64,000 nucleotides of DNA from Chitinophagaceae bacterium (GTDB lineage Bacteria > Bacteroidota > Bacteroidia > Chitinophagales > Chitinophagaceae). Within the stretch, counting starts at the first letter, position 1; each line of letters opens with the position of its first letter. Of this stretch, positions 25,922-34,191 are shown piece after piece. The DNA is taken from positions 1 to 64,000 of the forward strand of contig JAIEQM010000066.1 in NCBI GenBank assembly GCA_019747705.1, read 5' to 3'. The notes beneath the pieces were generated by a model. That model was given only the letters and a program-made list of their open reading frames with translations. It had not been told where the DNA came from and ran no database searches. A program made the position numbers and the translations under genes.

Positions 25922-27559
25922 TTATAGGGGGCTTTTTCTGAACTCTTTATACAAATTGATTAACGCATTCGTGCTTGCATCATGTGTTGCAATTTTTTCA
26001 TCGCCTCTTAATTCCGGTAAAATTTTATTGGCCAATTGCTTGCCCAGTTCCACTCCATACTGATCAAAGCTGTACACATTCCAGATAATTCCCTGTACAA
26101 AAATCTTATGCTCATACAATGCAATCAACTCACCCAGAGTAAATGGTGTAATTTTTTTAATGAGAATAGAATTGGTGGGGCGGTTGCCTTCAAACACTTT
26201 AAACGGAACCAACTCTGCTTTCACACCTTCAGCCATTACTTCTTCTTTTGTTTTGCCATTCATGAGCGCTTCTGTTTGCGCAAAAAAATTGCTCAACAGT
26301 TTTTCATGATGATCAGCAATAGAATTGTGACTGATAGCAGGCGCTATAAAATCACAGGGAATTAAATGTGTTCCCTGGTGAATGAGTTGATAAAAGCTAT
26401 GCTGACCATTTGTACCAGGCTCACCCCAGATAATTGGGCCTGTGGCATAATTCACTTTCTTTCCAGTTCTGTCAACATACTTTCCATTGCTTTCCATATT
26501 TCCCTGCTGAAAATAAGCTGCAAAGCGGTGCAGGTATTGATCGTAGGGGAGAATAGCTTCGCTTTTTGCATCAAAAAAATTGGTGTACCACAAACCAATT
26601 AATGCCATGAGCATGGGAATGTTTTTATCAAACGGTTCTTTCTTAAAATGTTCATCAGCATGATGAGCGCCTTTCAATAATTCTTCAAAATTAGTATAGC
26701 CAATTGTGAGTGCAATCGATAAACCAATGGCACTCCACAATGAATATCTTCCACCCACCCAATCCCAGAACTCAAACATATTGGCTTTGTCAATACCAAA
26801 CTTCACCACTTCTTTTTCATTGGTGCTGAGGGCAGCAAAATGTTTGGCTACAAATGTTTCCTCTTTTGCATGTTGCAGAAACCAATCTCTTGCTGTGTGT
26901 GCATTGGTCATGGTTTCCTGCGTGGTAAATGTTTTGGATGCAATTAAAAACAGGGTTTCATCAGGTGTTACTTTCTTTAAGGTTTCAGCTATATGTGTTC
27001 CATCCACATTGCTCACAAAATAAGTTTGAATACCTTTCACCCAATAAGGTTTTAGCGCTTCAGTAACCATTACCGGACCCAAATCACTTCCGCCAATACC
27101 AATATTTACAATGTATTTGATTGTTTTGCCCGTATAACCTTTCCATTCACCGCTGTGAATTTTTGCACAGAACTCTTTCATCTGCTGCAATACCCGCTGC
27201 ACATCGGGCATTACATCTTTGCCTTCGCTCATCATAGCGTGACCACTGAAATTGCGTAAAGCAGTATGCAATACGGCACGGTTTTCAGTTTCATTAATTC
27301 TTTCTCCTGCAAACATAGAAACAATGCTTTCCTTAATACCACATTCTGTTGCCAGTTGAATGAGCAGTTGAATGGTTTCTTCTGTTATGATGTTTTTGGA
27401 ATAATCAAATACAATATCCTGTGCACAGGAACTGAATTTTGCAAAACGGTCAGCGTCATTTGCAAACAGTTCTTTCATGCTTGTTTTCTTCATCTCTGCA
27501 GCATGAGCTTCCAGTAATTGCCAGGCATTTGTTGAAGAAGGATTGATAGTTGGTAGCAT
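25922..27559 (-). CDS. pgi: Glucose-6-phosphate isomerase
   Basis: Interconverts glucose-6-phosphate and fructose-6-phosphate in glycolysis. The 545-residue length is normal. Landmarks: [10 protein letters not shown], the signature [16 protein letters not shown], the catalytic Glu in [13 protein letters not shown] and the C-terminal [13 protein letters not shown] lysine region. Cytoplasmic. Upstream of it lies a microrepeat-rich spacer before ribF on the same strand. Confidence 0.97.
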   Translation of the reverse strand: MLPTINPSSTNAWQLLEAHAAEMKKTSMKELFANDADRFAKFSSCAQDIVFDYSKNIITEETIQLLIQLATECGIKESIVSMFAGERINETENRAVLHTALRNFSGHAMMSEGKDVMPDVQRVLQQMKEFCAKIHSGEWKGYTGKTIKYIVNIGIGGSDLGPVMVTEALKPYWVKGIQTYFVSNVDGTHIAETLKKVTPDETLFLIASKTFTTQETMTNAHTARDWFLQHAKEETFVAKHFAALSTNEKEVVKFGIDKANMFEFWDWVGGRYSLWSAIGLSIALTIGYTNFEELLKGAHHADEHFKKEPFDKNIPMLMALIGLWYTNFFDAKSEAILPYDQYLHRFAAYFQQGNMESNGKYVDRTGKKVNYATGPIIWGEPGTNGQHSFYQLIHQGTHLIPCDFIAPAISHNSIADHHEKLLSNFFAQTEALMNGKTKEEVMAEGVKAELVPFKVFEGNRPTNSILIKKITPFTLGELIALYEHKIFVQGIIWNVYSFDQYGVELGKQLANKILPELRGDEKIATHDASTNALINLYKEFRKSPL

Positions 27560-27589
27560 TATTGATAATTCGTTTATTGGTTAATTCTT

Positions 27590-27652
27590 TTTTTTGGATT
27601 CTTGTTTTTTGATTCTTGGTTCTTGTCCCTTGGTTCTTGTCCCTTGTTTCTT
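27590..27652. repeat. TTGGTTCTTG microrepeat between pgi and ribF
   Basis: TTGGTTCTTGTCCC occurs twice in tandem from 27616, with looser TTCTTG copies around it. The same TTGGTTCTT core occurs three times inside a glycosyltransferase gene at 37052-37081. Confidence 0.75.
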
Positions 27653-28582
27653 TTATCTAAGCAACTCAACACTCTTCACCTTATCTTTATGTAACTGTTC
27701 TTTCAATGCATCAATACCGCTGAATTTTATTTCGCTGCGTAAATGATATTTGAGCCACACTTTTAAATGACGGCCATAAATTTCTTCATCAAAATCAAAA
27801 ATATTTACTTCAATCATCCGGTTCAGTCCGTCAACAGTGGGTCTTGTGCCAATGTTCATCATGCCTTTGAGCATTCTTGATTCACCTTCTAACTGGCAGG
27901 TAACCACATACACACCATTACCGGGAACTAATTTATCCGGATTATCCATTTGCAAATTAGCCGTAGGATATCCGATTGTTCTTCCCAGTTTGTTGCCTTC
28001 AATTACTTCACCTTTAAAGAAATAGTCATAACCAAGATAGGAGCGGGCAAATTGTACATCACCCTTCAGCAATGCTTCCCGAATTTTGGTGGAACTGATG
28101 ATGGCATCATTAATTAACTGCTCATCAATTTCTTCAACCGTGTAATGAAACTGTTCACTAAATTTTTCAAGCAACCTGAAATCACCTTCACGGTTGTTGC
28201 CAAACTTGTGGTCGTAACCAATGATGATGGTGGATGGATGAAATTTTTCTACCAGGAAATGGCTGATGTATTGTTCCGCCGTTTGTTCAGAAAATTGTTT
28301 GGTAAAAGGAACAATCACCATATTGTTGATGCCAGGTTGTTTCAGCAGTTCAATACGTTCTTCCATGGTGGTGAGCTGCATCAGGCTTTCATTGGGGCGA
28401 ACTATTTTTCTTGGATGCGGGTTGAACGTAATGAGTACCGATTCGCCTCCGGTTCTTTTACTTTCAGCCAATAACTGCTGAATAATTTTTTGATGGCCCA
28501 GGTGCACACCATCAAAAGTGCCAATGGTAACAGCGGCATTGTGAAAGGGTGGAAGTGTATCTAAATTCCTGTAAACTTTCAT
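27653..28582 (-). CDS. ribF: Bifunctional riboflavin kinase/FAD synthetase
   Basis: Makes FMN and FAD from riboflavin. The 309-residue chain has the N-terminal FAD synthetase with TIGTFDGVHLGHQKI, FNPHPRKI and IGYDHKFGNNREG, and the C-terminal flavokinase with GRTIGYPTANL, NGVYVV and NIGTRPTVDG. ISSTKIREALLKG follows the synthetase core. I start at 28582 (MKVYRNLDTLPP), since the upstream nine residues lack support. No FMN riboswitch is visible upstream. Confidence 0.95.
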   Translation of the reverse strand: MKVYRNLDTLPPFHNAAVTIGTFDGVHLGHQKIIQQLLAESKRTGGESVLITFNPHPRKIVRPNESLMQLTTMEERIELLKQPGINNMVIVPFTKQFSEQTAEQYISHFLVEKFHPSTIIIGYDHKFGNNREGDFRLLEKFSEQFHYTVEEIDEQLINDAIISSTKIREALLKGDVQFARSYLGYDYFFKGEVIEGNKLGRTIGYPTANLQMDNPDKLVPGNGVYVVTCQLEGESRMLKGMMNIGTRPTVDGLNRMIEVNIFDFDEEIYGRHLKVWLKYHLRSEIKFSGIDALKEQLHKDKVKSVELLR

Positions 28583-28614
28583 GTGTTCATTTCTGTTTTT
28601 TTTAGCCACATAGT

Positions 28615-28677
28615 ATAACCATTAAAAATGACCATCCCTTTTGGTGTTAAGTTGGGCTGTTCATTTTTAATGGTTAT
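28615..28677. repeat. 17-bp perfect inverted repeat between ribF and purM
   Basis: 28615-28631 (ATAACCATTAAAAATGA) is exactly inverted at 28661-28677, with a 29-base loop. It lies between the divergent ribF and purM starts. There is no terminator T-run; it may be a cruciform regulatory site or a small mobile hairpin. Confidence 0.65.
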
Positions 28678-28767
28678 TTCATAAAGTGGTGCAAATGTAC
28701 AAAAGGAAGGTGTATTGACTGTTAGTATAAATAAGCCGCTGATTGATGTCAAATTGTGTGGAAGCCA

Positions 28768-28775
28768 TAGATTTG
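28768..28775 (+). promoter_or_regulatory. -7 box for purM
   Basis: TAGATTTG fits TAnnTTTG, 15 bases before ATG 28791; supports the shorter start. Confidence 0.55.
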
Positions 28776-28790
28776 CAACTCATTTCCATT

Positions 28791-29990
28791 ATGAGCAATT
28801 CACTTTACAATCAACGGGGCGTGAGTGCACAAAAAGAAGATGTGCACAAAGCCATTCAAAAGCTTGACAAAGGACTTTTCCCCAATGCGTTCTGCAAAAT
28901 TTATCCTGATTATTTTACCAACGATGCAGATTGGGTGAGTGTAATGCATGCGGATGGTGCAGGTACCAAAAGCATCCTTGCCTATTTGTACTGGAAAGAA
29001 ACAGGGGATGTGAGTGTGTGGAAAGGAATTGCACAGGATGCAGTGGTGATGAACCTGGATGATTTGTTGTGTGTGGGTATGTATGATAACTTTTTATTTT
29101 CATCAACGATTGACAGAAACAAATCTGTAATTCCAGGTGAAGTGCTGGAACAAATCATCAACGGTACACAGGAATTGTTTGATACGCTCAAACAGTTTGG
29201 TGTAAACATTCATTACCTCGGTGGTGAAACGGCTGATGTGGGTGATGTGGTTCGTACCATTGCAGTTAACGGAACCATGGCGGCACGCTGGCCCAAAAAT
29301 AAAATTATCAGCAATGATAAAATAAAACCGGGTGATGTGATTGTTGGGTTGGCGTCTTATGGTCAATGCAATTATGAAACATTGTATAACAGCGGTATTG
29401 CCAGCAATGGTTTAACCAGTGCACGGCATGATGTGCTGCATAAATTTTATGCACAGCATTTTCCTGAAACATTTGAACCCACGCTCAAGGATGAAGTGGT
29501 GTATATTGGGAAGCACCGGTTAACGGATGAAGTTGAAATTGGTCGGCAGTCGGCAGACGATAGTCAACAGAAAACAACTTCTATTGGTGAATTAATTCTT
29601 TCTCCCACACGAACCTTTGCACCGGTGCTCAAAGAAATTCTGGTAAATCATTTTGATGCCGTGCATGGCTTGATTCATTGCAGCGGTGGCGGCCAAACCA
29701 AGTGTTTGAAATATTTGCCCGGCAACATGAAAGTGGTGAAAGATAATTTGTTTACACCGCCGGTTATATTTGATTTGATACAAGATGCCAGTGGTGCAGA
29801 TGCAAGGGAAATGTACCAGGTGTTTAATATGGGCACAAGGCTGGAGATTTATACAGATGAAACAAATGCACAACAATTCATTTCCATTGCACAGTCATTT
29901 GGTGTGGATGCACAGATGATTGGAAGGGTGGAAGAGAATGAGAAGAAGGAAGTGGAGCTGAGGGTGAGAGATGAAGTGATTCGTTATTAA
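28791..29990 (+). CDS. purM: Phosphoribosylaminoimidazole synthetase (AIR synthase)
   Basis: Fifth step of purine synthesis, cytoplasmic. The 399-residue chain shows the PurM/ThiL-type fold: YNQRGVSAQKEDVHKAI, HADGAGTKS, DDLLCVG, GGETADVGDVVRT and HCSGGGQTK. It is the longer Bacteroidota form. Between VVYIGKHRLTDEV and IGELILSPTRT sits GRQSADDSQQKTT, encoded by a GTCGGCA microrepeat, an apparent in-frame expansion. Start chosen by the promoter box at 28768. Confidence 0.9.
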   Translation: MSNSLYNQRGVSAQKEDVHKAIQKLDKGLFPNAFCKIYPDYFTNDADWVSVMHADGAGTKSILAYLYWKETGDVSVWKGIAQDAVVMNLDDLLCVGMYDNFLFSSTIDRNKSVIPGEVLEQIINGTQELFDTLKQFGVNIHYLGGETADVGDVVRTIAVNGTMAARWPKNKIISNDKIKPGDVIVGLASYGQCNYETLYNSGIASNGLTSARHDVLHKFYAQHFPETFEPTLKDEVVYIGKHRLTDEVEIGRQSADDSQQKTTSIGELILSPTRTFAPVLKEILVNHFDAVHGLIHCSGGGQTKCLKYLPGNMKVVKDNLFTPPVIFDLIQDASGADAREMYQVFNMGTRLEIYTDETNAQQFISIAQSFGVDAQMIGRVEENEKKEVELRVRDEVIRY

Positions 29991-29991
29991 T

Positions 29992-30618
29992 TTATAAGAA
30001 ACCTGCTGTGTATAGCTGAACTGTTTTTGCGAGGTTCTTCTTAATTTCTTCCCATGTTTTTGAAGTTAAACTGATTGGGTCCTGCTCTTTATCTGCAGGT
30101 TCAAAATGAGTGAGGCTGTGAATAATAAAACCGCTGTCAACATTGGGGAATTTTTTCTGAAAAATTTCAATCATCTCTTTAAGCGTATAGCTGTTCAGCA
30201 GTTCTTCAATATCCCAAAAATCTTTCTTTGCAAACCTGTTACTTAGAGCCTGTAATTTCATAGGTATCATATCGTTTAAACGGATAAGCCTGGTTCCTTC
30301 AACTACCAGCGGTTGCTGCATCCAGTCAAAAGGGTAAAGTATAAAATCAACTTTTATATTGTCAATTAAAAACATCATGGTTTGATTCTGCTCAAATAAA
30401 AGTTCCGTGTTTTTAAAATTGGAAGTGATGATTTTATATACCAGCGGTGTTTCAAACCCCTTTACCGAAAAAAAATCGAGATCAATGGAAAATCTGTGCC
30501 CTTTCTGCAAAGCAATATTTGTTCCCCCGCCAAGTGCAAAAGATGATAGCTCCCTTAACTGGCATATTTTTTTTAATAAGCCCAGGGTATTGGGTTCAAC
30601 TGCTGTTTCGTATAGCAT
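29992..30618 (-). CDS. AbiEii/AbiGii-type nucleotidyltransferase toxin
   Basis: A 208-residue nucleotidyltransferase of the AbiEii family. The active-site pattern is LGGGTNIALQKGHRFSIDLDFF, with the GGGT and DLD motifs, followed by KVDFILYP. In known type IV toxin-antitoxin systems AbiEii modifies tRNA or other targets and can block phage growth. It overlaps the upstream DUF6922 gene by 46 bp, indicating a two-gene operon. Confidence 0.8.
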   Translation of the reverse strand: MLYETAVEPNTLGLLKKICQLRELSSFALGGGTNIALQKGHRFSIDLDFFSVKGFETPLVYKIITSNFKNTELLFEQNQTMMFLIDNIKVDFILYPFDWMQQPLVVEGTRLIRLNDMIPMKLQALSNRFAKKDFWDIEELLNSYTLKEMIEIFQKKFPNVDSGFIIHSLTHFEPADKEQDPISLTSKTWEEIKKNLAKTVQLYTAGFL

Positions 30619-30866
30619 GTAAAGTCAGTTTTTTGAAGATCCATGATAACACACAGAAAGCTTAAAACAGGCTTACGTAAGTAAGAAGCATGAACGATTT
30701 CTTTTTTTATACGGTCAATTCCGTAATATTTTAATATAGCCACCTGGTCGCTCCAGCTTCCGTAGTTGAATACCTTTTGCATGATAAAAAGCGACGATTT
30801 TTCAAAATCTAATGTTTCAAATGAAACATCCCAGAAAGCTTTTTTTGAAGGGAGAGAAAGGCTCAT
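30573..30866 (-). CDS. DUF6922 protein, probable partner of the AbiEii-like gene
   Basis: A 97-residue protein. FWDVSFETLDFEKS and YGSWSDQVAILKYYGIDRIK followed by RKPVLSFLCVIMDL match the DUF6922 pattern as I remember it. This family often sits next to nucleotidyltransferase toxins in Bacteroidota, in the antitoxin position. Here it comes first in the operon. The antitoxin role is inferred from context only. Confidence 0.65.
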   Translation of the reverse strand: MSLSLPSKKAFWDVSFETLDFEKSSLFIMQKVFNYGSWSDQVAILKYYGIDRIKKEIVHASYLRKPVLSFLCVIMDLQKTDFTCYTKQQLNPIPWAY

Positions 30867-30908
30867 ATTAAAAGTGAAATTAGTTTAAAAACAGTTTGTG
30901 TTTATTTT

Positions 30909-32144
30909 TTAATAAAGATTAAAAGCTACGGTTGGTAGTTTTGTAACAATGTCTGCTTTTCTCAATTTGCTTTTTATTTCATCCACAACAACAGTTGTTC
31001 CGGGTTCACATTTGGCTAAAGCGGTCAAAACCCGTTCATTGAATACAACATTATCTTGTGCAGGAATCACCAGGGGTTTGTCAAAGCCTTTTCCGGTAAA
31101 GTAAAAAGTGTAATGGGTTATTTCCCAATCTTCATCTATTGTAAATGCTTTTACTGTTTTAAAATCATCTGCTTTTACACGACCGCCTTTGGAATTTGCT
31201 AACGCAATTGCCGGATCAGGTACATTCTTAACTTTAAAAACAGATTTAATAAGTTCAACTGTTTTTCCGTTATCATTTTTTGAAACGGTAATAACCGCTT
31301 CGCCGGGAGAAGAGGGGTTTGAAATCCATGTATTAGTACCTGTTTTTTTTATGCTGCCGTTTGTAACAGTAACTTGTAGTTTTTCTTCAGGAATATTGCC
31401 TGAACTGATTGTAATTTCATTGTTAATACCAATATAAAGAATCCGGACAGTTTGATTGGTTATAACAATCTTGTCAGCAGCAGCATCTTTAGTTGTTGCA
31501 TTTTCTGCTGATTTAAATGTAATTTTCTTTTCCGTCCAGCATCTTACTTTATGGCCGTTTTGAATGGCAGGTACCCATTTCGGGCCTTTTAAAATCGCTT
31601 CTCCGGCAATTTCATTTAAAACTGGCAGTGTTGTAAAATTGAGTGACATTTTTTTGATACTACCATCTTTTTCCACAACAAATCGTACTATACAAGTTCC
31701 TGTTTCACCGGCCTTGTGCAGTTTATCAGTATTTGCTGTAAGAAAATTACTTATATACCTGTTCCATGCAGCTTCTCCACCAGGAAACTGCGGCATTACT
31801 TCTGCTTTTGTGAAAACCGGCAAAGAATCATTTTCCGGTTCGGTTATTTTGGATTGATTAATGGGGGCATTTACCAAAACACCATCTTCAATAACAACTA
31901 CACCATATTTTGCCTGAGAGCCGTATTTATGCATCATAGCAGCATCATTGGGAGGGTAAACGGTAAGTTTTCCTCCCTTCAATATCTTATTTTTAATTTT
32001 ATCAGAAGCGATAACCTTCCCGTTCAAAATGTAGATTGCTTTATCAAAAGCTTTATTTTGATTGGGTTGTTTAATAATTATTGAATCTGAAATAAGTGTG
32101 ATTTTTTTTGTTAGTGTCGTGCAATTCAAACTTCCCACCTGCAA
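30909..32144 (-). CDS. Plug-like, TonB-C and GldM-C domains; probably the C-terminal part of the M56 gene
   Basis: The open frame (411 codons) has no signal peptide. Its order is plug-like (KAIYILNGKVI .. YGSQAKYGVVVIED, 35-90), TonB C-terminal domain (FPGGEAAWNRYIS .. WTEKKITF, about 115-212) and a GldM-like C-terminal pair (226-411, ending KLPTVAFNLY). Such domains are periplasmic, so a separate cytosolic start makes little sense. It overlaps the M56 frame by 74 bp; losing one A from the A8 tract at 32102-32109 joins the frames into about 935 residues. I treat it as one broken or slipped gene. Confidence 0.7.
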   Translation of the reverse strand: MQVGSLNCTTLTKKITLISDSIIIKQPNQNKAFDKAIYILNGKVIASDKIKNKILKGGKLTVYPPNDAAMMHKYGSQAKYGVVVIEDGVLVNAPINQSKITEPENDSLPVFTKAEVMPQFPGGEAAWNRYISNFLTANTDKLHKAGETGTCIVRFVVEKDGSIKKMSLNFTTLPVLNEIAGEAILKGPKWVPAIQNGHKVRCWTEKKITFKSAENATTKDAAADKIVITNQTVRILYIGINNEITISSGNIPEEKLQVTVTNGSIKKTGTNTWISNPSSPGEAVITVSKNDNGKTVELIKSVFKVKNVPDPAIALANSKGGRVKADDFKTVKAFTIDEDWEITHYTFYFTGKGFDKPLVIPAQDNVVFNERVLTALAKCEPGTTVVVDEIKSKLRKADIVTKLPTVAFNLY

Positions 32145-33717
32145 ACGGAGTTGTATCCTGTATTACTGAGTTAGGATTGCTAAAAATTGCTGTTCCTTTT
32201 TCATTTGCTAAAAGATAGTTTTCAATGCCCTTTAAAATTGCTGCTGCTATTTCCTGCTGCTTTTGATTATTCTTCATCAGTTCTAAATCTTTTTTATTGG
32301 AAAGAAAGCCACATTGCAGCAGCACAGTTGGACAAGAACTTTGATCAATTACCCAAATACCTTTTTCTCTTGTTTTAATACCTCTGTTTGGATTGATTAC
32401 CTGTGACACTTCTTTTAACAAGAAATTTCCGAGCATGCTGCTCTGTTCATTGTAGGTGGGATTCTTCCTTGAGACATACGCTTCCACACCATTGGCTGGG
32501 TTGTCTATGAAAGTATTACCTTCTTTCATTTTGGGAGCAAAGTTTGCGTGTAATGCAATAAAAATATCCGGATTTTGAGCACTAACAAACTCACTGCGTT
32601 TTCTTAAGTCTATAAAATTTTCATCAGCCCTGGTAAGAATGATTTTTAGTTTTTCATTCTTATTGTTTTCAACAATGGCTTTTGCAAGCGCTAAAGCATA
32701 CTCATCTTCGCTAAAACCATCTTCTGATTTTGCTCCATCGTTTTTGCCATCTTTTAGCCCATGCCCGGCATCAATAACTACTGTGAATTCTTTTTCAAGT
32801 TTATTTTTTGCAGCATCAATTTTTGTTTCTTTTGTTTTCAGTACAAATGCAAAAAATAAAATGACAAGTACAGGAAGCAATAATAAACGGCTGATATAAC
32901 CCACTTTAGGATTGTTTAATTTGGAAAGCATAAGTAAGCGTCTTTTTATGGGTGAATAAAAAAATGGATTGGTGAGTGATAAGGTTTGCCCCGGAAATGC
33001 TGCTGCCATAATCATACTTGCAAATGCAGATGTGTCTCCATTTGCAACTGATTTTTTATCAGCTATAAATTCATGTATGAGGGTAAGTTCTTTTTTAACC
33101 AGCCGGAAAAACGGATTCATCCAGAAGAATACCAAAACAATGTTGATGAATAACTTATCCCAGCTGTGTTTTTCTGTTACATGCACCAGTTCGTGTGTGA
33201 AAATTTGCTGGCCCTGGGCCGATTCAAAATCAATGTTGCGGTTCCAAAAAATATAATGCAGAAAAGAGAACGGAGCGCCTTTTGCCTCTGTATCAACAAA
33301 CACCAAACCGTTTAGTTTCCAGTGCGGGTTGCGGCGCAATAGCTTAAAAACAGTAAGCAATGCCATGAGCAGCATCACCCAAAAAATACAGCACACAATT
33401 GTATAGCCAGCAGCAACTAATGTTTCAGCAGTAAAGAAAGAAGATTTTTGAACGGTAAGTACCGGTTGTTCTTCAAACCATTTTTCTTCTGTTGTTATGC
33501 TTTCTATAAGTTGATAGGCAACGGCTGGTTTTTCCTGTGGAGGTTGCAGGATGGTGAAATTCAAAACAGGAATCAGAAGTGATAAGAACACTGCACCCAG
33601 CAGGTAAAAACGGTTCCACTGGTGAAAAATTTTATTACGCAATGCCAGCCAGTAGTAGCCTGTAAAAACGGCCGAGCAGAGCATTACTTTCAGCAGGTAT
33701 TCGGCAGCAGCTATCAT
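32071..33717 (-). CDS. BlaR1-like M56 membrane peptidase with Amidase_3 domain
   Basis: A 548-residue frame. Four or more membrane segments (near 5-22, 36-56, 100-124, 187-203, 276-293) carry an M56 zinc peptidase: HELVH at 175-179 and HEFIAD at 215-220. Residues 310-500 form an N-acetylmuramoyl-L-alanine amidase (Amidase_3) domain: DAGHG (His319), Glu337, ALHAN (His390). The usual catalytic Glu in the VELGFLSN motif is Gln468 (LLQCGFLSN). Its start overlaps the BlaI stop (ATGA). A cell-wall sensor role is inferred; the sequence ends at an A8 frame break. Confidence 0.8.
   Translation of the reverse strand: MIAAAEYLLKVMLCSAVFTGYYWLALRNKIFHQWNRFYLLGAVFLSLLIPVLNFTILQPPQEKPAVAYQLIESITTEEKWFEEQPVLTVQKSSFFTAETLVAAGYTIVCCIFWVMLLMALLTVFKLLRRNPHWKLNGLVFVDTEAKGAPFSFLHYIFWNRNIDFESAQGQQIFTHELVHVTEKHSWDKLFINIVLVFFWMNPFFRLVKKELTLIHEFIADKKSVANGDTSAFASMIMAAAFPGQTLSLTNPFFYSPIKRRLLMLSKLNNPKVGYISRLLLLPVLVILFFAFVLKTKETKIDAAKNKLEKEFTVVIDAGHGLKDGKNDGAKSEDGFSEDEYALALAKAIVENNKNEKLKIILTRADENFIDLRKRSEFVSAQNPDIFIALHANFAPKMKEGNTFIDNPANGVEAYVSRKNPTYNEQSSMLGNFLLKEVSQVINPNRGIKTREKGIWVIDQSSCPTVLLQCGFLSNKKDLELMKNNQKQQEIAAAILKGIENYLLANEKGTAIFSNPNSVIQDTTPFAGGKFELHDTNKKNHTYFRFNNY
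32102..32109 (-). other. A8 tract at the M56/TonB-C frame junction
   Basis: Eight A on the minus strand (..ACTAAC-A8-TCACAC..). The M56 frame ends 30 bases later; with seven A it would read on as NKKITLISDSIIIKQP into the plug-like domain. A8 runs are prone to RNA polymerase slippage and to read errors. Confidence 0.8.
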
Positions 33718-34091
33718 TTTTTTGATTTTTTAAGTTGTTGTAATAAAAGTTCAAGCTCTTCAACAGAAAGGTTATTTTCCTTTACCATAAACGAAACGGC
33801 ATCTGTAAATGATCCTTCAAAATATCCTTTCACTAAATTTTTAATACTGGCTTTTGAATAAGCATCTTTACTTACAAGGGGGTAGTAACGGTGCATACGT
33901 CCAATCACATCCACATCCACAAATTTTTTTTCTATCAAAATTTTTAAGATAGTCGCTACTGTATTCTGGTGGGGTTTAGGCCTGGGCATCTCATCCACAA
34001 TTTCACGGAGAAATGCCTGTTCCAGTTTCCAGATGGCCTGCATCACCTGCTCTTCAGCTTTGGTGAGCGCTTTCATGTTTTCGTGCTTCAT
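33714..34091 (-). CDS. BlaI/MecI-family transcriptional repressor
   Basis: A 125-residue winged-helix repressor: LTKAEEQVMQAIWKLE, then the recognition region NTVATILKILIEKKFVDVDVIGRMHRYYPLVS, and a C-terminal dimer helix rich in Leu and Lys. In BlaI/MecI systems a BlaR1-like M56 sensor causes repressor cleavage. Its stop overlaps the start of the M56 gene. Two perfect dyads upstream (34105-34140) are candidate self-operators. An alternative start is 34076. Confidence 0.92.
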   Translation of the reverse strand: MKHENMKALTKAEEQVMQAIWKLEQAFLREIVDEMPRPKPHQNTVATILKILIEKKFVDVDVIGRMHRYYPLVSKDAYSKASIKNLVKGYFEGSFTDAVSFMVKENNLSVEELELLLQQLKKSKK

Positions 34092-34104
34092 GAAACGAAT
34101 GTAT

Positions 34105-34140
34105 AACTAAAAAATTAGTTTAACAACTAAAAATTTAGTT
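34105..34140. promoter_or_regulatory. Two BlaI operator candidates
   Basis: AACTAA-AAAA-TTAGTT (34105-34120) and AACTAA-AAAT-TTAGTT (34125-34140) are two perfect 6-4-6 dyads, 20 bp centre to centre, that is two helical turns. They begin 14 bp upstream of the BlaI start, where repressor binding would block transcription of the operon. Confidence 0.75.
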
Positions 34141-34191
34141 AAAAGGAATTTTTTGTTCGTTTAGAAGGAAAATAGATGAATTAAAAAGATG

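Noticed and set aside
27560..28700. FMN riboswitch near ribF
   Set aside because: The ribF leader has no conserved FMN-riboswitch core; only the 17-bp inverted repeat is present.
32071..33717. beta-lactam resistance operon
   Set aside because: The sensor carries an amidase domain instead of a penicillin-binding domain and no beta-lactamase gene is nearby.
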